Assembly: GCA_001939145.1 (NCBI GenBank) | Contig: LSRX01000719.1 | Location: forward strand, 306,305-370,304 | Direction of reading: 5' to 3' | Source of the DNA: Symbiodinium microadriaticum | Lineage: Eukaryota; Sar; Dinophyceae; Suessiales; Symbiodiniaceae | DNA length: 64,000 nucleotides | Part shown: positions 1-10,338 of the stretch, in pieces | Numbering within the stretch: position 1 is the first letter of the stretch | Layout of the letters: the number at the start of each line of letters is the position of its first letter | Made by a program: the position numbers and the translations under genes | The notes under the pieces: model-generated | Told to the model about the DNA's origin: nothing | The model's input: the letters and a program-made list of their open reading frames with translations, nothing else | Database searches by the model: none

Positions 1-3000
1 GCTCGCTGCTGCCAGATATGTTCCCAGTAGTTGTGTGCACATCGGTCCGTTTTTCTTACGAGATGCATGCGTTCAATCCAATCTCAAACCCGGCGGTGTG
101 GGGCCAGCGGCTCAGCAATTGACACCTTGCTGCTAGACTTTTACAGGTTTTTGTTCGGCACCCCCTAAACCCATCTTCAAAGGCACTAGAACACTTCAAA
201 ACCCACACGGCCTTAACAGGCTTTTTGTTTGGGTGCGTCTTGCGGCTCCTACACTCCCTAGACCCTAGACCCTCTAGATCCCTAAATCCTACGTGAACCC
301 TAGGAGGAGGCACAACAACCCCAACGCCTTACTTCCCTGCAGCCCTGACCCTAAGTCCAAACCCGAGAAACCTTGAACCTAAGCCCTTAACCGCCTCAAC
401 CCTGAACTCCTAAGCGGCTCCTACCCTTCAGCCGACGTCCCAGGTGCTGGGTACCTGAGACTCTTCAGTCGCAATCCCGGAGCTTCGCTGTTCCAGTTTC
501 GGGTGCGAAAGAGTTTTTGGGGGCTTTTGGGTTGTGCCCGGTTTCAGGTTTTCAGAGTTGCAGGTCGGAGTTGTGCAAGCTCTAGGCTTAGCTAGAGAAA
601 AAGCATAAAAAAGGGTCTCGGAACCACGGTTTAGGGTTAGGTTCGGGCTTTATGTCGGGGCTCGGGGAAGTCAAGGGAGACGCAATCGCCCACAGATGCT
701 CAGCTGCTTCGTAGATCTTCGTAGTGGAGTAAATTACCTTGATCTAACTTCTGATATTTGTGTACGGTAATCCCACATATCCACAGAGGCTAACCTGTAG
801 TCAGTAGTCCCCTAAGAAACTTGGACAGGTAAGACTAGTTTGAGTAGGTCCGACCAATAGGTCTAGATCTAATTGCAAAGTCCTGCACCGGCCAACTGGC
901 TCCTAACTAGACAGGTTTGCTGGGCACAAGTGCGAGGTTCCACTTAGCAAGTTCTGAGCCTCCCTTCCGCCCACCCAGCTGTCCTAGCCATACATCGTCA
1001 ATCGAAGCCTTCCGTCTCGAACCCCCTCCAAACCTAGAAAGCAAACACGGATAAGTCCGAAACCCACCCAAAATCCTAAAATCCTATCCCTGAGCCGGCT
1101 GAACCAAGCCCTAATACCCGAAAGCCTTGCACATAAAAAGCACAATAACACTCAAAGCCCTTGAGGTAGCAATCCAGCGAAGATCTTTTGGGTCTCTGCC
1201 TCCGCTCTGACTGTAGTAGCAACCTCAGGAGAGGGTTCCGGGCAGGGTTTCGGCAAAGGGTTTGCAGTTTTTATAGAGTACTTAGTGCTATTGTTGGGCT
1301 TCGGGATTTTGGTGTTCATGTTAGCTAGGATTTCAGATTCAGGGTGTGAGGGTGCTAGGGCGTGGGTCATCTTTCTACAGAGCCAAGCTTTTTAGGTTGT
1401 TGCCCTCCCCGGAATGCTAGGACGAGAGTACTAGAATGACTGGAATCCCTTAGCAGGTTTCAGGGTTGTGAAGTTGGGAGCAACCCCTTACTAAGAGACC
1501 CCACATTCCGGCCACAGAGGCATCTCTAAAATCTTCGACGTCAAGCTCTGAAGCCTTGAGCCTCAGAAAAATCCTGCACTCTAAAGCCAGTTATAAACTC
1601 TTTGCATATGCTTTAAAGCCTTGAAACTCTGCATCTCCCCGGGCTCTAAAATACCCATGCCCCGAAAGGCAGAAACGCAAGTAGCTTACGGACGCTGAGC
1701 TCCCAAGAGCCCCCCAAGCCGAAATGCTAAACCTAACCCCCCCCCCCCCCCGGGCCTTGAAGCTAAAATCTGCGAGCGAGGTGCTTGGGCTTATTGGCCT
1801 GGCGTCGGTGCCTGAAGCTTAGTCCCCGACCTCCGCAAATTCCGTCAACTTGGGATGTCTCACAATTAGGTTTTGGGGTTGATATTTCGATGATGTTTGG
1901 GGTTGGCAAGGGTTTTTGTGTGTCGTCGTTTAAGGCTTCGGGACGTTTGGTTTTAGGCGCAGTGGCTTGCAGGGGTCCCAGCTCGGGGTCTTGACGGTGC
2001 AGGCCCGGCTCTTTGCGGTTCCCTTAGTCGCCTTAGCCTTCTGAACCTTTGTAGTCTCCTTTGGTCCGGCCAAGGGCCAAAAAAATACTCGAAATTTTTG
2101 CTGTCGAAGAGGAGAAAAACATCAAGGGCTGAAGGCCTGGACTGGCTGGTGACGGAGGCAGTGTAAAGGCTGTAGAAGGCTTCTGCGTCTTTTGTGCGGC
2201 TTTGGGCTCTATGGGTTTCGGTTAGTGGTGTAGGGTTTGGGGGTAGAGGGGTCCTGATACTTTTTGAGCCGTCGGGTTTTGGGCTCACCACCCATGCAAG
2301 CTCACGACTTGTGTTCCACCTGTAGACCGGGAGAAATCCTGATTGCTAATCGCCTTCTACAGCCCTAAGACTCCTAAACCCTAAACCCTGTGAAGGCCTT
2401 TTTATGGTTTTTTGTATCAACCCACCCGGAGCCGAGGATCAATGCTGTCCAGATGGAACTGGAGTTGGGAGGCAAACCTGCGAACCTGTTTTTCCAGAGG
2501 CTTAAATGTTGAATGTCTCTGGGTGTCCCGAGTTCCTAAGATCAATACCGTTGTTCAGAAATGCTTTCCGGGCGTCTTGTTATGGTTCAGCATCGATACA
2601 CCCCCCCCCCCACAAAAAATCCTGAGCACAAAAACTCGATGCGTAAGATCCTAAGCTTCCTCGGGGTTTGGGTCGGCGTTTTTCACATTGTGTTTTGAGG
2701 GAACGGGGCCGGGGCATTGGGGTTTTGGACTGGGTCTAGAGCGGCGTAGGATTTAAGGGTTGACTTAGGGTTTGCTGGCTCTTGGAAGTTCACAATGTTC
2801 CTGACCTTGTGACGCCGATTTTCTCAGGGTGATCAGAATCTTCCATGGTCCCTGGCCAAAAAACCCTCTACGTAAAGCCTTTAAGCCCACAGGCATTTGC
2901 ATTCTTAACCGGGTCACTAAACCCTAAGCCCTAAAGCTGGCAGGTGATACTCTTTTGTGAGCGAAACATCGAAGCTCGGGGCACCCGGCTGGCGCTCACG

Positions 3001-3050
3001 CCAATCCGAGCTGCGAGCGGGCTTTACGGACTTTATAGTTCAGCAAAGGC
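1..3050. other. Telomere-like filler, no supported gene
   Basis: Short runs such as ccctaaaccc, gaaccctaag and gggtttaggg recur throughout on both strands and are heavily mutated. A C-run lies at 1739-1752 and another at 2601-2610. Open frames here are short, overlap on both strands and read through the repeat words, so I call none of them a gene. Confidence 0.6.
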
Positions 3051-3620
3051 CATTGCGAATTGGGGGAACCCCGACTACATCCTATGCGTTGAAGGCCGTG
3101 CGCCCGGCTAAGGCTGCAATGCTCTTCTTGTGGTATTTCTGCACCTTTGCGGCGGAGCTGGCCGCGTTCAGTGTGGTCAGTGCAACGCTGCCTTTGTCAC
3201 CTTGCCGGGATACGTGATGGGCGCCGTGGCGAATGGGGCAGCGCAGTGGTGGAGTGGAGACGGGGGATTCGACGGCGTCAAGATGGCGACTTTGAGGGCT
3301 ACTGGTTTATCTTGCATCAGCGTTGCCTTGGCCACCAGAACAGGGCATTCGACCTTGTGGTGGACGCTGATCCCGGCAGTCTGCCTCTTCAAACGCTTTT
3401 TCACCTGGGCGGGGCTGCGTTTCCTGGATCTTCCACATGCTTTTGCCTGCTGGCTCCCTGGGGCGACCCATGGGCTTCCCGTTACTCCACGCAGAGTTCT
3501 TGAGGCCGGCAGCGGCCTGCCGCGAAGCTTTAGTTTGCTTCACATCGCAAATGGGGATGACGGCAGGGACTCGAGGTGGGGTTCGGTGAGTGTGGTTGGC
3601 CGGCAACCGACGAGCTGAAC
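3051..3620 (+). other. Possible decayed or multi-frame coding stretch
   Basis: This block lacks the telomere-like words and has codon-like composition, but the protein-like signal moves between frames. One frame gives a hydrophobic segment (about 3117-3210, containing MLFLWYFCTFAAELAAF). A second frame is open from 3130 to 3618 and a third from 3147 to 3503. Either exons in different frames lie here with introns I could not place, or this is a frameshifted relic. I do not recognise a family. Confidence 0.25.
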
Positions 3621-3753
3621 ACGCCGGCAACCATCTTCAACACCTGCCTGTTGGTCTTAGGCGTGGTGCTTGTCCCGATCCACATGTGCGTAGTCGTTGC
3701 AATGTGGTCTTGAACCCCACATATTCGTCTGAAATCAAAAGCCCCGCAAGGAG

Positions 3754-3834
3754 CGAGATTCTGATGAAGCAGCGCGAAATCGACGACTTGGCGTTGCGAA
3801 ATCGTCGATTTCACGCTGCTTCATCAGAATCTCG
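3754..3834. repeat. 33-bp inverted repeat (hairpin) with 15-nt loop
   Basis: The left arm at 3754-3786 begins CGAGATTCTGATGAAGCAGC. Its reverse complement lies at 3802-3834, with a single mismatch (G versus A). The loop is 3787-3801. No transposase-like frame lies next to it, so it could be a foldback element, the end of a small inverted-repeat element, or an RNA hairpin. Confidence 0.85.
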
Positions 3835-5069
3835 TTCGGCAATCGGCGGGCCAACGCACGGAACTGAACCTTCTTGCAAGAGGGGCCTGGAACGGATGCC
3901 CAAGCCCAATAGGAATAACAGCAACAGTAAAAGGAGCAGAAATAAGACTCACAATACTTTGTGGCAACTACAGAGATGCCTTTGTCTGACAGATTGGTGT
4001 TTGGCGCCAGCTTGCTCAAGTTTTTTGTTTGGTCGAGCGCAGCTGCATGCATGCAAACCCGAACGCAACTGCGTAGACTGGCCCTTTGCATGAAAGCTTC
4101 AAACGTGCTTGTGGGAGCTGACAGTTCACCTCTGTGGACATTGAGTGACCTTCAACCTGAATTCAGTCCCTCCGTCAAGCTCCAGCGCATCAGAATGCTC
4201 GCGTAGCATCAGCAGTCTCCAGGTAGGTGCAGAAGTCTTTCCAAGGATTCAAATTTGCAGGTTCCAAAGTTTGCAGACTCATAGAACACCCCATCCCACG
4301 CGGATCAAGCAGTATACTTATTTGTTGAATTACCGGTTTTTGAATATGAATTATGATGGCACTGGCAATGAATTCCTCAATGTCCATGCCCAGATCCCGG
4401 CATCCTGCTGTCTTGCCAGAGGCAGACCAGACATTGGCTGCTGGATTCCCCCTTGTCCTTGTTGGGCTAGGGGGAATCCAGCTCTTCAATCGGCATTTTG
4501 CTGCAGTAACGAGACCTTGAAGTCCTGGGAAGCCTGTCGCTGCCATTGTTCCCCACAGTGGCAACACTGGGATAGTCCATGATGCTATGGGGTGTGCATG
4601 TACCTTGAACCCTGTCAAAGTTCAACTGTGCTCATGACTTACCCTGCAATGCGGGCTGGTCCTAGCTGGGTGGGAGGCAAAAAGACGTACCAGGAACCTT
4701 GCCCAGGATTGTCCTGAGTGTGAGTGCTGAAAGTGCGGCCGATAACGGCCACAGCTGGTATTGCTTAAATTGTACGAGGGTGGGAACCGGGAGCCCATTC
4801 CTTAAAAGCAAACCGAGCCCTCAGGCAAAAGTCCCAAATCCTATGAATCCCTGACCCAAAATCCTATACGTACATAAACCCTGAACCTTCAAACCCCTGA
4901 AACGGCCAGTGATAAGGGTGTTGCTGAGGGCTTTCTTGTTTTGGTTATTTCTTGCACACCGCAGGTTGCTTGCATCTCCTGGCCTTTAGTGGCTTTTCTA
5001 GGCGCAGCCTTGGCAGCAACTGGAGAAGGGGAGTTCAACAAAAGCAACTCTAAACCTCAATTGCCAAGC
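3835..5069. other. Non-coding stretch with a short hairpin
   Basis: No gene is supported. The stretch holds the 13-bp inverted repeat at 4440-4482 and a fragment (4641-4690) that recurs near 24.5 kb. A hydrophobic frame at about 4967-5020 (contains WPLVAFLGAALAATG) follows a CAG acceptor-like site and could be an exon, but it is not in frame with the next candidate. Confidence 0.4.
4440..4482. repeat. 13-bp perfect inverted repeat, 17-nt loop
   Basis: GCTGGATTCCCCC at 4440-4452 pairs with GGGGGAATCCAGC at 4470-4482. No association with a gene end is visible. Confidence 0.8.
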
Positions 5070-5170
5070 CTACGCCCTGAAATTTGTAACGCGCGAAGAC
5101 ATGTGGGACCTCTTGGACAACATGGAGTTCCTGCTGGGTGCCGCCGCCCTCATCACAGCCGGGGCCATGG
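5070..5170 (+). CDS. Isolated exon of an unknown membrane protein
   Basis: The frame follows an AAG acceptor and runs to a GT-type donor (GTGGGT/GTAGGT) near 5170. It encodes an amphipathic part containing KFVTREDMWDLLDNMEF, followed directly by a hydrophobic stretch, LLGAAALITAGAMV, suitable for one membrane-spanning helix. The surrounding DNA is telomere-like, whereas this 100-nt island has coding-like composition. Neighbouring exons could not be joined with certainty. The family is not recognised; a transporter or channel subunit is possible but unproven. Confidence 0.4.
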
Positions 5171-5171
5171 T

Positions 5172-8100
5172 GGGTAGGTTCGGAGTTTAGGGAGGACTCC
5201 GGAATGACTGGAGGATTAGGATTCGGGCACCTGCAGTTGCAATTATTCGTGGATAAACTCCGTCTGGGAACCACGGATTCGTCGCTGTGTTGGTTCATCT
5301 ATGCAGCTATGCATGGTTTCTTTTGGAGTTAGGGGTCAAAGGTTGGCAAATTAAGTTCCTCTCCGCGCTTAGGCTCTGCTCAAGTGCTCGCCACCGGTTA
5401 GGATTGAAGTGCATCGTTCAGGTCTTCAGCGTTTTTTCATTGGATTATTCGGGGCTAGGATGGGGGAAGGGGGCTAATTGTGGGGCTGTAGGGCGAAGGC
5501 TTACGTCTAGAAGAGCAAGCTCTGCTCTAAGGATCCTTCCAAGGTCTCACCAGCTTAAGCCCGAGGGGTAGGGAAGCTTGCTGTCTCGTGATCTGCTGAA
5601 CTAGCAACCCCAAACCCATAACCCAAACCCCTAATAAACCTTATACAACCCCGCAAATCTACTTGTCCTAGTAAAAAGAGTGATAAAGGTATGACTCACT
5701 GGGAAGTCATTCAGGGTGCAGATAGGGTTTTGATTTTGAAATCTGGGGTAGGCATGATGCGATCACTGAAATGTGTCCTCCGATGTGCACTGCATACGAA
5801 GTTCAGGTGGCAGGAGCAATGAAGGTTTGACGGCTCGACTTGCACTGGTGCATATGCATTGTCTTCGTAGTCGAAACTCAAAGGCGAAACCGTAGAGACT
5901 GTAGCCCTTAAGCCCTAAACTCTCCACCCCCCCACAGCCCAAACCATTCATCGCTTCGCCCTAATTTTGAACGGGGGCGGCTCTTACTCTCGCGCTGGGC
6001 TGCGTCTCTTGCGCCTGCTCCTGCTGCTTTTACTTTTGCTCCTGCTCTTGCCCTTACTCCCGCTCTTGCTTCTGCTGCTCTTGCTGATGCTGCCGCTTTT
6101 GCTCTTGCTCCTGCAGTTGCTCTAATTCCTGCTCTTGCTTTTGCTCTTACTGTGCTCTAAGGGTATTTGGAGCCTCGAAACCCTCCCTCTACGGGGGGTC
6201 TTTGATAACAAGGGGGAAGCGATTAGGATGAAAGCCGATGGGGAACCCCTCCGCACTCTCCGGATGCGACACGCTGCAAACCTAAGCCCAAATAGCCCGG
6301 CAAAAGAAAAGTCGCCCCCCCCCCTTGTGAAGCCTCAACCCCCCGCCCTCCCACAACGAAAGGCCCATGCCACGACCCCTAATCACCACAAACCCCTAAA
6401 CTTCTGTACGCCCTAAGACCGTTTGACCCTAAACCTTGCAAACCCTAAACCCAGGTACACAAGCTTTAGTTGCCCAGGTCATCACTTTCCAGGTTACGGT
6501 TACCTGCCACGCCCTGAGCCATCGTGCTAGGGTGTGGGTTTAACATGGGACTAAGGAGACCTTAGCACTTAGGTTTGGAGGTACATTGAACCATGCCCTG
6601 GAACGGAATGCATACGACAAAAATACACTCAGATTATCTGTGTGTTCAGACCCTTGCGGTACTTTGAACCAGGTATCCGAAACATACCAGGCTTGTTTGG
6701 CAAAAGTCCTTCTGGCTCTACGTCTAGGTCTATACATCAAGACCCTGCAACCGACCACTCAAAATATAGGCTGTAGGGGTACAGTGTCTGCTTTAGCGGT
6801 CCTTGACATGAGGGGCCTACTATATACATAATTATGTTTAGATGTATATGTAAAGGTATGAGAAGAACTATATCTGTCTATACTCAGAGAGAGAGACAGA
6901 GAGAGATATATATAGGGTTCTAGATTCGCGTCCCGTGTTTCTGGACCAACTTGGAGTCGGAAGATCATGGTTTATCTATCAACGAAGGCAACATAAAGAG
7001 TCTAGGGTTCAGGGAATAAGTGCCGATGGCCAATAGTGCTCCTTCGTCTAAGCCTAAAGGCCCCTGCGTTCGGCCAATCGGCCCATAGGCTTCGAGCAGC
7101 CGAGCCGGGTAACCGGATGAATTCCTGAACCCTGGTCCTCCTAAACCCTTGGCCCCATGCTGGACACTGTAGCCCTGAAGCCCAAACTCAAACCTCGGGA
7201 TAAACATCCTAAAGCCCAGAACCCCGAAACCCTGAACATTTCTTCAAACCCCCAAACCCTACGCCTCCCAAAAAAATCACATAGTCCCTCAGCAAAGCTT
7301 CCCCGCTTCCTCCACGCAACCAGCCCCCAGATCAGCGGCACAATCTTCACATGGCCTTCCAAGCCATGAAGGTCCGGTCAGGACTAGGTGTAGGGTTTAG
7401 GGTCAGGGAAAATCAAATTCATATATACATGGCAGGCTGGGGTTTGCAATTTTCGACTGCTTTGGGGTCTCGATTTCGGGAACTTCGGTGGATCAGGGCT
7501 TGTCGAAGCCTTGTCCATTAAACGCAAGGGTTAAGTGGCTACGAGCCCCCTTTTGGTCATGCCTGGCTTGAAGCTTGCATTGTGGACTGTCTCCGACCTC
7601 GCACCATGAACCTCGCCTGGCTTGTCCGAGTTGTGAGAGCGTAAACCCTAAACCCGTAAACCCTAACTCTTACGAGTGGGAGGAAAGCAAAAAATTTCGT
7701 AAGAATCCATGTTTTGGGGGTTCGGGGCTGTCTGTGAGGTTGGGGACTCAGAGCTGGTGGCGCTTGGTGTTGAAAGCCGGGGTTTGGGATTAGGCTTTGA
7801 GCTGGGGGTTTTGGCATTCCATTCCTGTCCTGTATGGTATACATAATTACAGAAGTCATAAATTACATGCACACACACATAAAAAAACAAATAAATAAAT
7901 AAATATATATATATATATATCTTTTAGATATACGTAGAACTTAAACACACTTACACTCACGTACATATACCAAATAGTTTTTCAAGTACACATATCGTAC
8001 AAATGAGGCCTCAAGCCTTAGATCGTCGAGTCTTCGCCATGAGATGCTCCAACCACCTTTGCCCGAAGTCGGTGCGAGCCTTGCTCAGAGACGAACTTCC

Positions 8101-8876
8101 TCGCGATCCGACTTTGCACTTCTAGGTTCAGGGCTTGGGGTGCAGGGCGACGGCAGCTGAAGCCTCCTCCAAAGGGGTGTTTTGGGGACTAGAAAGTTTA
8201 GGGTTCAGGGTTTAGGGCGACAGAAGCCTGCTGCAAAAAGGGTTTATTTAGGGTTCAGGGTTTCTCTAAACCCGAAACATTAGGGTTCAGAATCTACTTT
8301 GCTGAAACTCCTGGGTCGTGCGAAGCTTTACCCCTCCCTGAGCCCGAAGACGCCTAAGCCTAAACCCTACAGGCCCTACTAAACGCTGAAACGAAAACCC
8401 TAAGTTCCTGAATCTAGAAGGAAATACAGCTTTCATCAAACAATGTGAAGTTTTGCTGAGGCCCCTAAACGAGGCAGTCAAACACCGAAGCCAGGCGGTG
8501 GGCGAAGCCTCGAACGACGCGCCATCGATTCTCACAGAGCCCATGATTTCTGCCGGCCGCAAGGCGAGAACCCGGGGTTCGTGACCTCCGGATTTTCAGG
8601 ACACGGAGTTCAAGCGTTGGGGATTGAAGCTTCAGAGCGCACGGTTCTAGAGTTGCGCGAGCGCTGGTCAGCTGAAAGAAGGCGTTTCGTTTGAGTTCAA
8701 CCCTAAGGCCTGCACCAAGCCCGGGAGTCTAGGGTTCAGGGTTCGTAACTCATCGTCCCGGAAATCCTGAATCCCAAACCCTTACGAAAAGAGTTTGCAT
8801 ATCAGCATCCGGTTAGGAAGTAGCTGAGCAAAAAGCCCCTGAACTTTAACCGAACTGGAGCCACATGTCGCACATG
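5172..8876. other. Telomere-like and simple-repeat filler, no supported gene
   Basis: The stretch contains many degenerate CCCTAAA/TTTAGGG words. It also holds an imperfect CTCCTG/CTCTTG-type pyrimidine repeat at about 5995-6160, GA repeats at 6888-6916, an AAAT/AT run at 7890-7921, and one copy of the dispersed motif CTCGCCTGGCTTGTCCGAG (7611-7630). The frames present are repeat-derived. Confidence 0.6.
5995..6160. repeat. Imperfect hexamer-type pyrimidine repeat
   Basis: Units such as GCTCCT, GCTCTT and GCTTTT alternate for about 165 bases. It is low-complexity DNA and ends in a normal-composition stretch. Confidence 0.7.
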
Positions 8877-9145
8877 TGTCTGTCAGTTTGTCTGTTCGCC
8901 TGTTTGTCTGTCTGTCTGGCTGTCTGTCTGTCTGGCTGCAATATATGTATGTATTTATGTATGTATGTATGTATGTATGTATGTAGGTAGGTAGGTAGGT
9001 AGGTAGGTAGGTAGGTATGTATGTATGTATGTATGTATATGTGTGCGTGTGTATGTGTGTATGTATTTATGTATGTATGTATGTATGTATGTATGTATGT
9101 AGGCAGGTAGGTAGGTAGGTAGGTAGGTAGGTAGGCAGACATATG

Positions 9146-9240
<95 letters not shown>

Positions 9241-9422
9241 ATATATGTGTATATGTGTATATGTATATATGTGTATATGTGTATATGTGTATGTGTGTAT
9301 GTGTGTATGTATGTATGTATGTATGTATGTATGTAGGTATGCATGTATGTATGTATGTATGCATGCATGCATGCATGCATGTATGTATGTATGTATGTAT
9401 GTATGTACGTATGTATGTATAG
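8877..9422. repeat. Compound microsatellite (TCTG, TATG, TAGG, TATATG)
   Basis: A TCTG-type block (8877-8938) passes into long alternating TATG and TAGG tetranucleotide blocks. These are followed by a TATATG hexamer block and again TATG/CATG units up to about 9420. Long frames through it encode only His-Thr-Tyr or Met-Tyr-Val repeats and are not genes. Confidence 0.95.
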
Positions 9423-10190
9423 CAAAGGTTGATTCGACATCTTCTTCCACCCCTCCGGATCTAACGGATGTTTGTTACCCTGAAACTTCTCTAACAAGAC
9501 TTTACTAGCTCGTGGCTGTGACTGTGGTTTAGGGTTTATTGGTGTATTCCTGGCAACCCTGTTAGTCAGTTGCACGTTTTTTCCCACATGCAATCTCAAG
9601 CCTCAAAGTTCGGAAACGCTCGATCGCACACTCAATGCATGTGTTTGGTCGGGTGCCAGGCGTTCCTGCTCATCAACTTCGGTGTCGGCCCGGAGCCCAA
9701 TACTGCTTCATGTTTAAAAATCAGTGCGCAGCAAAAAAACAGCACTTCAGCATAGGCTGTCTTAGTCGAGCGTGGCCAATGAGTGGCCAGCAATATTGCT
9801 CGGCAGGGAGTAGGCTGATCTGCCACCAGCTTGACCCTAAACCGTAGCTTAATCGTGGCTGGGTCCGCATCAGACGGCCTTCAACCCCAAGCCCTACAAA
9901 CGTTAAACCCCGGAGCTTACTAAATCCTATTAGCTAAACCCCAAGCAGTCGGTCTGAACTGACGAGCTATGAAATTTGTCGACCTCCAAAAGACGTCCAT
10001 CACTTTAGGAATCAGGGTCAACTTGGGATTCATGGTTTAATGCTTGAGGCGGAGGATATCTGTTCTGGGTACCCGGATATTTTGCTTTTGGGGGTTTTGG
10101 TAGCCTTCGTTTTCGTGGGTCATGCAGTGATAAGGTGGCTTTTGGTGAGATCCTGGCTGGGGATGGAACTTAACTGCCCCCTGAAGCCAA
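9423..10190. other. Intergenic stretch upstream of the transporter
   Basis: Telomere-like words continue (for example around 9880-9960). No gene is supported. Confidence 0.5.
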
Positions 10191-10335
10191 ATCCTGGCCG
10201 ACAAAGAAGCCGAGACGAACACGCAGTACAAGTCTCGCAGCTGGTTAGGAGCCATGTTGGCTCAAGCTGTACTTGGGGGCAAGCACCCCTTTGCCCCCTT
10301 CTTCCGTGTGACCGAACCGACTTGCAAACGACGTT
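10185..10335 (+). CDS. Possible upstream exon before the transporter
   Basis: A frame open from just after a stop at 10182 to a stop at 10335 reads protein-like, with segments DKEAETNTQYKSRSW and GGKHPFAPFFRVTEPT. It overlaps the spliced-leader-like stretch at 10246-10266, so one of the two readings may be chance. It does not join the transporter frame in an obvious way. The function is unknown. Confidence 0.25.
10246..10266 (+). promoter_or_regulatory. Relict dinoflagellate spliced-leader-like stretch
   Basis: The 21 bases match the dinoflagellate spliced leader (known consensus CCGTAGCCATTTTGGCTCAAG, broken here as CCGTAGCCATTT + TGGCTCAAG) at 17 of 21 positions. The last 10, TTGGCTCAAG, are exact. 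It lies 72 nt before the transporter ATG at 10339. Such relics are known upstream of dinoflagellate genes that re-entered the genome from trans-spliced mRNA. A chance match is possible. Confidence 0.35.
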
Positions 10336-10338
10336 AGG

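Noticed and set aside
8846-9599. Long open frames on both strands (up to 214 codons)
   Set aside because: They are translations of the TATG/TATATG microsatellite and encode only Tyr-Ile-His-Thr or Met-Tyr-Val repeats.
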